DNA of 64,000 bases from Clostridium_AT stratigraminis (GCF_045310675.1 NZ_JBJHZZ010000011.1:36267-100266), one strand, 5' to 3'; numbered from the stretch's first letter, positions 16,626 to 26,748 are shown. A program made the numbers and translations. Notes: generated by a model from the letters alone, not told the origin.

Positions 16626-17585
16626 ATGATAACCCATGGCAAAGGTATAAAAATTTTTACTGGTAATTCTCATCCAAAGCTAGCAAAAGAAATAGCTGAT
16701 ATATTAGGTGCACCTGTAGGAGCAGCAAATGTTGGCACTTTTAGTGACGGAGAAATTTCTGTTGATATTAACGAAACTGTAAGAGGTGCTGATATTTTTG
16801 TTATTCAATCAACAAATGCTCCTGTAAATGACAATTTAATGGAATTATTAATAATGATAGATGCCTTTAAAAGAGCGTCTGCAGGAAGAATTACAGCTGT
16901 TATTCCATACTATGGCTATGCTAGACAGGATAGAAAAGCTAAGGCAAGAGATCCAATTACTGCAAAACTAGTAGCAGATTTATTAACTGCAGCAGGTGCA
17001 AATAGAATACTGACAATGGATTTACATGCGCCTCAAATTCAAGGTTATTTTAATATCCCGGTAGACCATCTTCTAGGAGCTCCTATACTTTCAAAATATT
17101 TTATTAGTAAAGGCTTTGCTGATAGAGATGATGTCGTTGTTGTATCTCCAGATTTAGGCAGTGTAACAAGAGCTAGAAAATTTGCTGATAAGCTTCATGC
17201 ACCAATAGCTATAATTGACAAGAGAAGACCAAAGGCTAATGTTTCCGAAATTATGAATGTAATTGGAGATATACAGGATAAAAATGTTATTCTTATTGAT
17301 GATGTTATTGATACTGCAGGAACAATTTGTAATGCTGCAAATGCACTTAAGGATATGGGAGCTAAGGAAGTTTATGCCTGCTGTACACATTCAGTTCTGT
17401 CAGGACCTGCAATAGAGAGAATTGAAGCTTCAGCAATAAAAGAACTTACAATGCTTAATACTAATGATCTACCTGAGCACAGAAGATTATCTAAGTTTAA
17501 TATACTTTCAGTTGGTTCAGTCTTTGCTGAAGCAATAAAAAGAATTTATGAAGATATGCCAGTAAGTAAGCTTTTTGAAGAATAG
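16626..17585 (+). CDS. prs: Ribose-phosphate pyrophosphokinase
   Basis: It makes PRPP from ribose-5-phosphate and ATP, the precursor of nucleotides, histidine and tryptophan. It shows IKIFTGNSHPKLAKEIA, the FSDGEISV segment, the catalytic flexible-loop region YYGYARQDRKAKARDPITAKL and the PRPP loop NVILIDDVIDTAGTI. The length of 319 residues is standard. The ribosome-binding site AAGGAGGA is strong. The order glmU-prs is conserved with Bacillus, and PurR, which senses PRPP, lies just upstream. Confidence 0.97.
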   Translation: MITHGKGIKIFTGNSHPKLAKEIADILGAPVGAANVGTFSDGEISVDINETVRGADIFVIQSTNAPVNDNLMELLIMIDAFKRASAGRITAVIPYYGYARQDRKAKARDPITAKLVADLLTAAGANRILTMDLHAPQIQGYFNIPVDHLLGAPILSKYFISKGFADRDDVVVVSPDLGSVTRARKFADKLHAPIAIIDKRRPKANVSEIMNVIGDIQDKNVILIDDVIDTAGTICNAANALKDMGAKEVYACCTHSVLSGPAIERIEASAIKELTMLNTNDLPEHRRLSKFNILSVGSVFAEAIKRIYEDMPVSKLFEE

Positions 17586-17902
17586 GCTTAAGCTTCAATA
17601 GTTTAACTGAATTAATTAAAAAATACTTATAATTATTAATAAATGAAGAATGATGAATTAGAAAGGAATTATAGTAAATAGTAATTCCATAAATGGTGAT
17701 TTCCTTGGGAAAGACATCTATAATTTATCATTCTTTATTTTTTTACTTGTTAATTATTTCTTATTAGTAAATTATTTGTAACTTTTTAAAATATTCTATA
17801 AATTATTATATAATTTGTGATAAATTATATGTATGATTATTGAGGAGATAGTGAGACTTAATAATATATATTTTTAATAAATAAGAAGCATATTAAAGGA
17901 AT
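17586..17902 (+). promoter_or_regulatory. AT-rich intergenic region with a 100-nt inverted-repeat structure
   Basis: The gene-free stretch between prs and the response regulator holds an outer inverted repeat (17641-17660 with 17721-17740; a few wobble pairs) and an inner GGAATTA...TAATTCC stem. The right arm runs into a T tract, so it may end prs transcripts; the near-perfect termini also resemble a small non-autonomous repeat. A very AT-rich promoter-like area follows (17770-17820) but I cannot fix one promoter. Confidence 0.5.
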
Positions 17903-18000
17903 ACAGGAGGCATAATGATTAATAATCATTACGTGCCCCAGAGAATAACAGGAGGCACAAGGATTAATAATCCTTGTGTACTACAGAGAACTACAGGAGG
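17903..18000 (+). repeat. Two tandem SD-hairpin leader units before the response regulator
   Basis: ACAGGAGG occurs at 17903, 17948 and 17993, a period of exactly 45 bases. The first copy is followed by the hairpin CATAATGATT..AATCATTACG, the second by CACAAGGATT..AATCCTTGTG; each then continues with CAGAGAA. Compensatory changes between the two copies keep both stems paired (ATG/CAT versus AGG/CCT). The third ACAGGAGG is the working ribosome-binding site of the gene at 18006. Confidence 0.85.
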
Positions 18001-18005
18001 GTATT

Positions 18006-18692
18006 ATGGAAGGAACAATTGGTAAAGTTTTAATAGTCGATGATGATGAAAACATATGTGAAGTAATTAAAATGTATCTAGAAAGTGCAGGATATTCTAC
18101 TAGGCTTTGTCATGATGGAAAGGATGCCTTAGATGCGTTTTCAGAATATAGACCGGATTTAGTACTTTTAGATATTATGCTTCCACATATAGATGGAATA
18201 GATGTTTTAAAGTGGATTAGAAAAGAAAACGAAACACCAGTAGTAATGCTTACAGCAAAAGGAGAGACTTTTGACAAGGTATTAGGACTTGAACTTGGTG
18301 CTGATGATTATATAGTGAAGCCCTTTGAACCAAAGGAACTCCTTGCAAGAGTGAAGGCAGTACTTAGAAGATACAATGTGGAAAGTGTGAACAAAGAGGT
18401 TATAAGCTTCGATGATTTAGTTATAGATATAAATTCCTATACAGTAATATATAATGGACAGGAAATTAAAATGCCTCCAAAGGAGTTTGAACTTTTATAT
18501 TATCTTTCCAATAATAAAAACAGGGTATTTACTAGGGAACAGCTTTTATGCGAGGTGTGGGGCTATGATTATCCCGGTGATTCAAGAACGGTAGATGTAC
18601 ATGTTAAAAGATTAAGAGAAAAAATACCTGGAGGAACTAATTGGCAGATAGAAACTGTTTGGGGAGTAGGTTATAAATTTGAGGTGAAATAG
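18006..18692 (+). CDS. OmpR-family response regulator
   Basis: The receiver domain has VDDD near residues 11-14, phosphoacceptor Asp56 (LLDIMLP), the Thr of MLTAKGE and the Lys of IVKPFEP. It is followed by a winged-helix DNA-binding domain (PPKEFELLYYL...SRTVDVHVKRLREKI...VWGVGYKFE). The true start is at 18006 after AGGAGGG; the longer frame overlaps the leader repeat. The kinase gene starts at the very next base after the stop, and an HtrA protease gene follows, so the system resembles secretion/envelope stress modules such as CssRS of Bacillus, though this is inference from context. Confidence 0.92.
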   Translation: MEGTIGKVLIVDDDENICEVIKMYLESAGYSTRLCHDGKDALDAFSEYRPDLVLLDIMLPHIDGIDVLKWIRKENETPVVMLTAKGETFDKVLGLELGADDYIVKPFEPKELLARVKAVLRRYNVESVNKEVISFDDLVIDINSYTVIYNGQEIKMPPKEFELLYYLSNNKNRVFTREQLLCEVWGYDYPGDSRTVDVHVKRLREKIPGGTNWQIETVWGVGYKFEVK

Positions 18693-20126
18693 ATGGGGCT
18701 TAAATTAAGAAAAGGGTTGTTTTCTAAGATGATAGCTACATATTTTTTGATTGTAGCATTTAGCTTCATTATTATAGCTACCTTTTTATCAGTATGGTTT
18801 CAAAATTACTATTTTTCTCAAAGAAGACATCAGCTTCAAAAGGAATCCTTATTGATAAAACCATTTGCAATAGACTATATAAAATATACAGGAAGATATT
18901 CGGAAGATGATAGAAAGCAAGCCTTAAAAGTTTTAAGCAGTTATTCTAGTGCTGATATATGGCTTGTTGATAGTATTGGCTATGTTTATTCTGTATCAGA
19001 TGATAAATTTAATAATTTAAAAGGGAGGCAGGTCCTTTCCAGCGGGCTTGATGAATTAAGAGCCGGAAAGGTCTATGAAAGACAAGGTACCTTTGAAAAT
19101 ATAATATCAAATCAATCCCATATTTATGCCATACCTGTACTAGATGAAAATAACGCCTTTTGTGGTGCAATAATTATGATAACTCCTCTTAGTGAAATAA
19201 ATAATCCTTTAAAAGATGTTTATAGAATTATCTGGATTACTGCAGTTTTTGCCATAATAATTTCATCCTTTATTATTTATTACTTTTCTGAAAGAATAAT
19301 TATTAGGCCTCTAGCAGAAATAAATTCTGTGGCTAAAAAAATATCTAAGGGTGATGTTGAAAAAAGGGTAAAACTAAATTCAAACGATGAAATTGGTGAA
19401 CTAACGGAATCCTTTAATTTTATGGCAGATAACCTTGAGAAGGTGGAAAAGGCAAGGCGGGATTTTATTTCAAATGTATCTCATGAGATTAGATCGCCAA
19501 TAACTTCTATTAAGGGTTTTATTAGCGGAATATTAGATGGCGTAATACCAAAGGATAAGGAAAATTATTATCTATCCATTGCCTATGAAGAAATTCAAAG
19601 ACTTACTAGGCTTGTAAATGATTTGCTGGATCTATCAGCTATTGAGGCAGGACAATTTAAACTGAGAATTAATGAACTTGATATAAATGAAATAATAAGG
19701 CTTACTGTTATAAAATTTGAAACTAGGATAAAAGAAAAGAAATTAAAGGTTGATGTATGTTTTAATCAGGAGCATCAATATGTAGCTGGGGACAGAGACA
19801 GGTTAATTCAGGTTATAACTAACCTACTTGACAATGCAATAAAGTATGTAAATGATGGCGGAAACATATCCATATATACAAAGATTAAAGGTGAAAAAGT
19901 ACTTATTTCAGTATTTAATGACGGACCGACAATTTCCAAGGAAGATTTATCACATATATGGGATAGATTCTATAAGGCTGACAAATCAAGGACTTCAAAG
20001 GTTAGTACAGGACTTGGGCTTCCAATTGTGAGAAATATCTTAACCCAGCATGGAGAAGATATTTGGGTTGAGAATAAAGAAGGAGAAGGCGTTACCTTTA
20101 CCTTTACACTAAAAAGGATTAAATAA
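18693..20126 (+). CDS. Sensor histidine kinase paired with the upstream regulator
   Basis: A 477-residue kinase with two membrane helices (about 12-34 and 175-198), an extracellular sensor between them, a HAMP domain (EIGELTESFNFMADNLEK), HisKA with VSHEIRSPITS, and a HATPase with TNLLDNAIKYV, a diverged G1 (VFNDGPTISKEDL) and STGLGLPIV. The usual HELRTP is HEIRSP here. It is contiguous with the regulator gene (stop and start abut), so the two are surely co-transcribed and probably cognate. Confidence 0.92.
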   Translation: MGLKLRKGLFSKMIATYFLIVAFSFIIIATFLSVWFQNYYFSQRRHQLQKESLLIKPFAIDYIKYTGRYSEDDRKQALKVLSSYSSADIWLVDSIGYVYSVSDDKFNNLKGRQVLSSGLDELRAGKVYERQGTFENIISNQSHIYAIPVLDENNAFCGAIIMITPLSEINNPLKDVYRIIWITAVFAIIISSFIIYYFSERIIIRPLAEINSVAKKISKGDVEKRVKLNSNDEIGELTESFNFMADNLEKVEKARRDFISNVSHEIRSPITSIKGFISGILDGVIPKDKENYYLSIAYEEIQRLTRLVNDLLDLSAIEAGQFKLRINELDINEIIRLTVIKFETRIKEKKLKVDVCFNQEHQYVAGDRDRLIQVITNLLDNAIKYVNDGGNISIYTKIKGEKVLISVFNDGPTISKEDLSHIWDRFYKADKSRTSKVSTGLGLPIVRNILTQHGEDIWVENKEGEGVTFTFTLKRIK

Positions 20127-20217
20127 TAAATAACAAATTGTTCATAGCTTTGTAAAGATATATTTATATAATTAAATAAGTTATAATAATTGAGAATGTG
20201 AATTCGGAGGGACTTAG

Positions 20218-21456
20218 ATGGAAAACAACGAGCCTAAGAGCTACAAAACCGCATCTTGGGAGCAGGTAAGTCATGAAGGGCATCATTATGATGGGGCTGA
20301 AATAAAGTTTAGAAGTAACAAAACCAGCAAGGTAAAATACTTTTTAAAAGGTGTAGCTTTTATACTTATAGCATCAGTTTCTGGTGGTGTAACAGCAGCT
20401 TATTTAATTAATTATAAGTATTCAACTTATCCCATAAACTATGTAACCAACAATCCTTCCCTGATAGAGCAAAATACTCCTACAGCAGACCTTCCAAAGA
20501 ATTCAATTACCAAGGTTGCAGAAGCAGTTGGCCCAACTGTAGTTGGTATAAGTAATAAAAACGAAACCTTTTTTGGAGAGAGAACAAGTGGTAGCGGTTC
20601 TGGAATAATATTTGATCCTAATGGTTATATAGTTACTAATTATCATGTAATTGAAGGGGCTGAAAAGCTTACAGTTAAGCTAGTAAGTTCAAATAGGACT
20701 TTTGATGCAAAATATATTGGCGGAGATATAAATAGAGATATTGCAGTTATAAAGATTGATGCTAAAGGTCTTCCTGTAGCAAGGTTTGGAGATTCTTCTA
20801 AGGTAAAGGTAGGGGATGTATCTGTAGCCATCGGAAATCCTCTTGGAGACGAATTTGCAGGTAGTGTAACAGCAGGGATAATAAGTGCTGTAAACAGAAA
20901 AATTAAAGTGCAAGATCAGAGTACTGGCAGAACAACTAATTACACAGTATTTCAGACAGATGCAGCTATTAATCCAGGTAATAGCGGTGGAGCCTTATGT
21001 AATGAAGCCGGTGAAATAATAGGTATAAACAGCTTAAAACTAGGTGCAAGCTCCAATGTTGAAGGAATGGGCTTTGCTATAACAATTAATGAAGCTAAAA
21101 CAGTAGTTGATAAAATTATGAAAGGTGAAAACTTAAAAGTCACTCCAAATACTGAGCCAACCGTTAATCCCAGCGATATTAACAAGGCAGGGATTATAGT
21201 AAGCAATGCAGTTCCAGAACAAAAAAATGGGGTTACAGGTGCCTATATTGAAGATGTTGATCCTAATATGGGGGCTGGAAAGGCAGGAATTAGACCTTCA
21301 GATATTATAACAGAAATAGATAAGGTTAAGATAACTACAGGAGATGATCTTATGAAGGTCTTGAAGAATCATAAAACAGGCGACATAATTAACTGTAGTA
21401 TTTGGAGAAATGGGAAAACGCTTCAATTTAAGGTTACACTTTCAGAGAATAAATAA
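20218..21456 (+). CDS. Membrane-anchored HtrA/DegP-type serine protease
   Basis: A trypsin-like S1C protease: His in TNYHVIEGA, Asp in NRDIAVIKI, and Ser in NPGNSGGALC. One membrane helix near residues 42-62 precedes a Pro/Asn-rich linker and the protease domain, and a PDZ domain forms the C-terminus (about 305-410). Such proteases remove misfolded exported proteins at the outer face of the membrane. The start has CGGAGG upstream. The position directly behind a two-component pair suggests stress-induced expression. Confidence 0.93.
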   Translation: MENNEPKSYKTASWEQVSHEGHHYDGAEIKFRSNKTSKVKYFLKGVAFILIASVSGGVTAAYLINYKYSTYPINYVTNNPSLIEQNTPTADLPKNSITKVAEAVGPTVVGISNKNETFFGERTSGSGSGIIFDPNGYIVTNYHVIEGAEKLTVKLVSSNRTFDAKYIGGDINRDIAVIKIDAKGLPVARFGDSSKVKVGDVSVAIGNPLGDEFAGSVTAGIISAVNRKIKVQDQSTGRTTNYTVFQTDAAINPGNSGGALCNEAGEIIGINSLKLGASSNVEGMGFAITINEAKTVVDKIMKGENLKVTPNTEPTVNPSDINKAGIIVSNAVPEQKNGVTGAYIEDVDPNMGAGKAGIRPSDIITEIDKVKITTGDDLMKVLKNHKTGDIINCSIWRNGKTLQFKVTLSENK

Positions 21457-21482
21457 GGGGCTTTATTAGCCTCTTTATTATT
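21455..21482 (+). terminator. Short terminator after htrA
   Basis: AAGGGGCT pairs with AGCCTCTT around loop TTATT, followed by TATTATTTTTAT. Confidence 0.5.
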
Positions 21483-21537
21483 TTTATGCTTTCGAGTAAA
21501 ATAATACTATGTCACAAAATAAATGAGGTGTATTTAG

Positions 21538-22113
21538 ATGTACTTAATAGTTGGGCTCGGGAATCCCGGTATAGAATATAGTCATACAAGGCATAACGTA
21601 GGCTTTGATGTTATAGATTTATTGGCAGAGAAGTATAATATAAAGATTAATAGGATAAAATTTAAAGGAAGCATTGGTGAAGGAAGTATTTCAGGAGAAA
21701 AAGTAATCCTCTTAAAGCCCTCTACTTTTATGAACTTAAGCGGTGAAAGTGTCATTGAAGCTTCTAATTTTTATAAAATTCCAAAGGAAAATATTATAGT
21801 TTTATATGACGATATAAGTCTTGAGGTAGGAAGACTTCGAGTTAGGCCAGATGGCAGTGCAGGGGGACATAATGGAATAAAGAACATTATCCAGCATTTA
21901 TCTTCAGAGATATTTCCTCGAGTAAAAGTTGGAGTAGGGCAGCCTAAGGGGGACTTGGTTAGACATGTTTTAGGAAGTTTCTCCAAGGAAGAAAGAGAAG
22001 TTTTAAGTAAGGTTTTCCAAAATGCAGCTCTAGCTGCAGTAACGATTATCAGTGACGGGATAACTGAGGCGATGAACAAATACAATGGAATTGACACTAC
22101 TAATTCCATATAA
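21538..22113 (+). CDS. pth: Peptidyl-tRNA hydrolase
   Basis: It releases tRNA from peptidyl-tRNA that drops off ribosomes. It starts MYLIVGLGNPGIEYSHTRHNVGFD, with the catalytic His in TRHNVGF and the conserved FMNLSGESV and DDISLEVGRLRVRPDGSAGGHNGI segments. The length of 191 residues is typical. The order pth-mfd is as in Bacillus (spoVC-mfd). The ribosome-binding site is TGAGGTG. Confidence 0.97.
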   Translation: MYLIVGLGNPGIEYSHTRHNVGFDVIDLLAEKYNIKINRIKFKGSIGEGSISGEKVILLKPSTFMNLSGESVIEASNFYKIPKENIIVLYDDISLEVGRLRVRPDGSAGGHNGIKNIIQHLSSEIFPRVKVGVGQPKGDLVRHVLGSFSKEEREVLSKVFQNAALAAVTIISDGITEAMNKYNGIDTTNSI

Positions 22114-22170
22114 TGAGGTTTTCCCATAGGAAAAACTTTCGCAATTCATAATTCATATCGAGGTGTTACA

Positions 22171-25100
22171 ATGCGTTTAAAGGGCTTAATACAGCCTTTA
22201 AAGGACAGTAGGGAATTTAAAGAAATAATTAATGCAATAGAAAAGCACAGGTACCCAATTGGCGTATTTGGGCTTTCTGAGTCTGCACGAAGTTATTTAA
22301 TAGATGGAGTATATGAAGAATTAGACAAACCACTGCTTATATTAACTCATAATGATGTGGAAGCTAAGAATATATATGAAGATTTAAACCTTTATCTTCC
22401 TAATGTCTTTTATTTTCCAACTAAAGAGGTAGTGTTTTATAATATTGATGCTATCTCTGGTGATTTAAGATGGGAAAGGCTTAAAGTTTTAAGAGAAATG
22501 AGTAAAAAGGGTAAGAAAGTTATTGTTGCCTCCATAGAATCTTTGGCACAAAAATATATACCCTATAATTTATATAAAGAATATACTTTTAAGTTTAAAG
22601 TAGGAGATACCATAAATTTAGAAGAGCTAAATGAAAAACTTATACAATGCGGTTATGAAAGAATGGATGTAGTGGAAGCTAAAGGACAATTTTCACTAAG
22701 AGGAGGTATAATGGATATCTTCTCTCCACTCTCTATTATTCCCTATAGAATAGAGTTATTTGGGGATGAAATAGATTCTATAAGAAGTTTTAACACTGAA
22801 TCACAAAGAAGCATTGAAAAAGTAAAGGAAATGGAGATTTTTCCTGCAAAAGAACTGATTTTAGAAAGAGATAACATTAAAGCTGCAGTTAGCTCAATAG
22901 AACATGACTTAAATACCATGTTAAGCTCCTTAAAGCAAAAAAAGAACAAGGAAGCTGTAGAGAAATTAAACTCTACGATTAAAAATAATCTTGAAGCCTT
23001 AAAGGAGAAGTGGAACTTTGAAACTATAGACAGCTTTTTACCTTATTTTTATAACAGCAATTCTACACTTTTGGATTTTATTAAGGATGGATATATCTTC
23101 ATTGATGATACTCAAAGATGTAAGGGCAAATTGGATAGTGTATATTTCGAATTCGAAGAAAACTATAAAAATTTTTTATCCCTTGGAAGTATCCTTCCTG
23201 GTCAAGCTAATTTACTTATAGAAAAAGATGAGCTTTTAGAAAGACTTAATGGTAGTAATGTAATTACCTTAAGTGCTATCCCAAAGTCCACCACTATGCT
23301 TGCTCCTAGAGCTATTGTAAGCTTTAAACAAATAACATTGCACAATTACCATGGACAGTTAGATTTATTAATTGAGGACATAAAGGATAAAAAGGCAAGA
23401 GGCTTTAAAACCTTAATACTATCAGGTACAAGACCAAGGGGAGAAAGACTTGTAACAACTTTAAGAGATAGAGGGATAGAAAGCAGCTATAGTGATGTAT
23501 TAAATGAAATTAGCAATGGACAAGTGGCTATAACCTTTGGTAACCAGCTAAGAGGTTTTGAATATCCGGATTTAAAGATTTGTGTCATCTCAGATAAGGA
23601 AGTATTTGGAGAGGCTAAAAGGAAGCAGGCATCGAAATTAAAAAAAGGTGTAGGTAAAATAAAGAGCTTCACAGAACTAAAAGTAGGGGATTATGTTGTT
23701 CACACGAATCATGGAATTGGAGTATATAGAGGTATAAAACAACTGGAACTCAATGGACACAAGAAGGACTATCTGCAGCTTAGCTATGAATCAGGAGACA
23801 TGCTTTATGTGCCAGTAGATCAGTTAGACCTTGTACAAAAGTACATTGGCCAAGAAGGTAAGGCTCCTAAAATAAATAAATTAGGCGGAAGTGAATGGGC
23901 AAAAGCTAAAACTAAGGTTAAAAGATCCATTGAAGAAATTGCAGAGGATTTAGTTAAGCTCTATGCAATGCGTGCAACTTTAAAAGGTCACAGTTTCACA
24001 AAGGATACTATTTGGCAAAAACAATTTGAAGATGAGTTTCCCTACGATGAGACACCTGATCAATTAACAACCATAGAAGACATTAAAAAGGACATGGAAA
24101 ATGATAAACCTATGGATAGGCTTCTTTGCGGAGACGTAGGTTATGGAAAGACAGAAGTAGCTGTTCGTGCAGCCTTCAAGGCAGTTATGGATGGGAAACA
24201 GGTAGCATTTCTAGTACCTACAACTATACTTGCAGAGCAGCACTATAATAATTTAGTACAAAGGCTCTCTGATTTTCCTGTTAAAGTTGATATGATAAGC
24301 AGATTTAGAACACCTGCAAAGCAAAAAAGTACACTTAAGGCAGTTAAAGATGGCAGCATCGATGTACTGATAGGTACTCATAAGCTATTGCAAAAAGATA
24401 TACAATTTAAAGATTTAGGACTTTTAATAGTAGATGAGGAGCAAAGATTTGGAGTTACACATAAAGAAAGACTTAAAGAATTTAAAAAGAATATAGATGT
24501 GTTAACCTTATCAGCAACTCCTATTCCAAGAACCCTTCACATGTCTTTAGTTGGAGTACGAGATATAAGTGTTATTGAAACACCTCCAGAGGAAAGATAC
24601 CCTATACAGACCTATGTTGTAGAATTTAATGACCAATTAATAAGAGATGCTATAATGAGGGAAATTAACAGAGGTGGGCAGGTATATTTTGTTTATAACA
24701 GGGTAGAAACTATTAGAGACATGGCTTCATATATTCAAAAGCTTGTACCTGAAGCCAGGGTAGCAGTTGGTCATGGCCAGATGAGTGAAAGAGAGCTTGA
24801 GAATGTAATAATAGGTTTTGTAAAAAATGAGTATGATATTTTAGTTTCAACTACAATAATTGAAACAGGAATGGACATTCCTAATGTAAATACTATTATT
24901 ATTAATGATGCTGATAAAATGGGGCTGTCTCAGTTATATCAGTTAAGAGGAAGAGTTGGCCGCTCTAATAGAATAGCTTATGCCTATTTAACCTATAAAA
25001 AGGATAAAATACTAACTGAGGTAGCTGAAAAGAGGCTTAAGGCAATTAAGGAATTTACAGAGCTTGGTTCTGGCTTTAAAATAGCAATGAAGGACCTAGA

Positions 25101-25689
25101 AATTAGAGGAGCTGGAAACATGATGGGTTCTGCTCAGCATGGACACATGGCTGCAATAGGTTATGATCTTTACTGCAGAATGCTTGAGGATATGGTTAAG
25201 CTTATTAAGGGAGAAATTGAAAAGGAACCTATTGAAACAACAGTGGAACTTAAGGTAGATGCCTATATACCAAGTACTTATATTAGTGACGAGATGCAAA
25301 AGATTGAAGTATATAAGAAGATAGCAGCAATAAATTCCGAAGATGATAGGCTAGAAATTGAAGAGGAGTTAATAGATAGATTTTCGGATATTCCTGACTC
25401 AGTAGTAAACCTAATTAATATAGCTTATATAAGAAGTATAGGTAAACAGCTTGGAATAGAAGAGATTAAAGAAAGAAATGAAGAATTTTTATTTAAATTT
25501 GATAGTGAGGATTATATTACTGATAGCCTTATTAAGGCTATTATGGATAATCATAAAAAGAATGTTTCCTTTAAAAAAGATAAGAAGCCTATTTTGGTCT
25601 ATAAATTAAAGGAGGTAAAGAAAGAAGAAATAATACAAAAGTTGATACAAATTATGGAAAATATTAAAGCAAGTGTTGCAATAAAGTAA
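22171..25689 (+). CDS. mfd: Transcription-repair coupling factor
   Basis: It displaces stalled RNA polymerase from DNA lesions and recruits UvrA. At 1172 residues it is full length. The N-terminal part is UvrB-like; a CarD-like RNA polymerase interaction domain follows (GDYVVHTNHGIGVYRGI, around 505-575); then a RecG-like translocase with the Walker loop GDVGYGKTEVA, the DEEQRFGV box and LSATPIPRTL, and motif VI QLRGRVGRS; a C-terminal TRCF domain closes it. GAGGTG precedes ATG at 22171. The prsA-like gene follows after 63 bases. Confidence 0.97.
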   Translation: MRLKGLIQPLKDSREFKEIINAIEKHRYPIGVFGLSESARSYLIDGVYEELDKPLLILTHNDVEAKNIYEDLNLYLPNVFYFPTKEVVFYNIDAISGDLRWERLKVLREMSKKGKKVIVASIESLAQKYIPYNLYKEYTFKFKVGDTINLEELNEKLIQCGYERMDVVEAKGQFSLRGGIMDIFSPLSIIPYRIELFGDEIDSIRSFNTESQRSIEKVKEMEIFPAKELILERDNIKAAVSSIEHDLNTMLSSLKQKKNKEAVEKLNSTIKNNLEALKEKWNFETIDSFLPYFYNSNSTLLDFIKDGYIFIDDTQRCKGKLDSVYFEFEENYKNFLSLGSILPGQANLLIEKDELLERLNGSNVITLSAIPKSTTMLAPRAIVSFKQITLHNYHGQLDLLIEDIKDKKARGFKTLILSGTRPRGERLVTTLRDRGIESSYSDVLNEISNGQVAITFGNQLRGFEYPDLKICVISDKEVFGEAKRKQASKLKKGVGKIKSFTELKVGDYVVHTNHGIGVYRGIKQLELNGHKKDYLQLSYESGDMLYVPVDQLDLVQKYIGQEGKAPKINKLGGSEWAKAKTKVKRSIEEIAEDLVKLYAMRATLKGHSFTKDTIWQKQFEDEFPYDETPDQLTTIEDIKKDMENDKPMDRLLCGDVGYGKTEVAVRAAFKAVMDGKQVAFLVPTTILAEQHYNNLVQRLSDFPVKVDMISRFRTPAKQKSTLKAVKDGSIDVLIGTHKLLQKDIQFKDLGLLIVDEEQRFGVTHKERLKEFKKNIDVLTLSATPIPRTLHMSLVGVRDISVIETPPEERYPIQTYVVEFNDQLIRDAIMREINRGGQVYFVYNRVETIRDMASYIQKLVPEARVAVGHGQMSERELENVIIGFVKNEYDILVSTTIIETGMDIPNVNTIIINDADKMGLSQLYQLRGRVGRSNRIAYAYLTYKKDKILTEVAEKRLKAIKEFTELGSGFKIAMKDLEIRGAGNMMGSAQHGHMAAIGYDLYCRMLEDMVKLIKGEIEKEPIETTVELKVDAYIPSTYISDEMQKIEVYKKIAAINSEDDRLEIEEELIDRFSDIPDSVVNLINIAYIRSIGKQLGIEEIKERNEEFLFKFDSEDYITDSLIKAIMDNHKKNVSFKKDKKPILVYKLKEVKKEEIIQKLIQIMENIKASVAIK

Positions 25690-25752
25690 TATTGTGTTAA
25701 AATTAATCTATGTGTATCAGAATCTATTAATAAAAAGAGCGGGGGAATTAGA

Positions 25753-26748
25753 GTGAAAAACATTAGAAAAGCAGTAGCAGCAGCCCTTATAGGTGTTATA
25801 GCAGTGGCATCAGCAGGCTGTAGTATGGTTACTAAAACAGAATCTGGAATAAAAAAGAGTCCGGTTGCAAAGTTCAATAATGTGACGATTACAAAGGGAG
25901 ATTTAGATGAAAGAATGGTTTCCGTCCTTGCTCAATTTAAATCACAGTATGGAGATAATTTTTTATCAAATTCTTCTTATAAAGATGAATATGTTCAGCA
26001 GGAGAAGACAATGCTTGACAACATGATAATTGAAAAGCTTCTTTTGCAGAAAGCTAATGATCTTAAAGTGGCTCCTAAGGACGATGCAGAAAAGAAAACT
26101 CTTACAGATAATAAAATGGCCGAACTTAAAAAAACCTATACTGAAGATCAAATTAAACAATCAGGCTTTACTGGATACACTGATCCAAAATTAATATCCT
26201 ATGCAGGGGATATAGCTGTAATGGATAAAGTTTATGCTGCAATAACAAAGGATGTAACTGTAGATGATAAAGCTATAAGTGACTATTATGCTGCAAATCC
26301 CTTACAATTTACTGAAAAGCCTGATCAAATACATGTGGCACACATACTTGTAGCAACAGAGGCTGAGGCAAAAAGTGTAAAGGATAGATTAAACAAGGGC
26401 GAGTCTTTTGCTGCTGTAGCTAAAGCAGTTTCAACTGATACTGGCTCAAAGGATAATGGCGGGGATTTAGGAACAGTACCTTATCTTAATTCAGGCTTAG
26501 ACACTGATTTTATGACAGCTGCAACTGCTCTAAAAGATGGAGCTATATCTGGACCAGTAAAAACCCAATTTGGCTATCATATAATAAAATGTATAAAAAA
26601 TGAAACTTATCCTGTTAAGAAACTAGATGCAGTTAAGGACGACATTAAAAAGCAGCTTTTATCAGATGCTCAAAGCAAAAAATATTCTGATACAATAACT
26701 CAATGGAAAACTGATGCAAAAATAACCTATTACGATAATAATCTATAA
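25753..26748 (+). CDS. prsA: PrsA-like foldase lipoprotein (parvulin peptidyl-prolyl isomerase)
   Basis: The start codon is GTG, with GGGGG upstream. A lipoprotein signal (VKNIRKAVAAALIG...ASAGC) ends in a lipobox whose Cys would carry the lipid anchor. A SurA-type N-terminal helical region follows, and then a parvulin domain (HVAHILVATEAEAKSV...ESFAAVAKAVSTD...GGDLG...GPVKTQFGYHIIK). It should help exported proteins fold at the outer face of the membrane. The position after mfd is common in clostridia. Which exported proteins depend on it is unknown. Confidence 0.9.
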   Translation: MKNIRKAVAAALIGVIAVASAGCSMVTKTESGIKKSPVAKFNNVTITKGDLDERMVSVLAQFKSQYGDNFLSNSSYKDEYVQQEKTMLDNMIIEKLLLQKANDLKVAPKDDAEKKTLTDNKMAELKKTYTEDQIKQSGFTGYTDPKLISYAGDIAVMDKVYAAITKDVTVDDKAISDYYAANPLQFTEKPDQIHVAHILVATEAEAKSVKDRLNKGESFAAVAKAVSTDTGSKDNGGDLGTVPYLNSGLDTDFMTAATALKDGAISGPVKTQFGYHIIKCIKNETYPVKKLDAVKDDIKKQLLSDAQSKKYSDTITQWKTDAKITYYDNNL

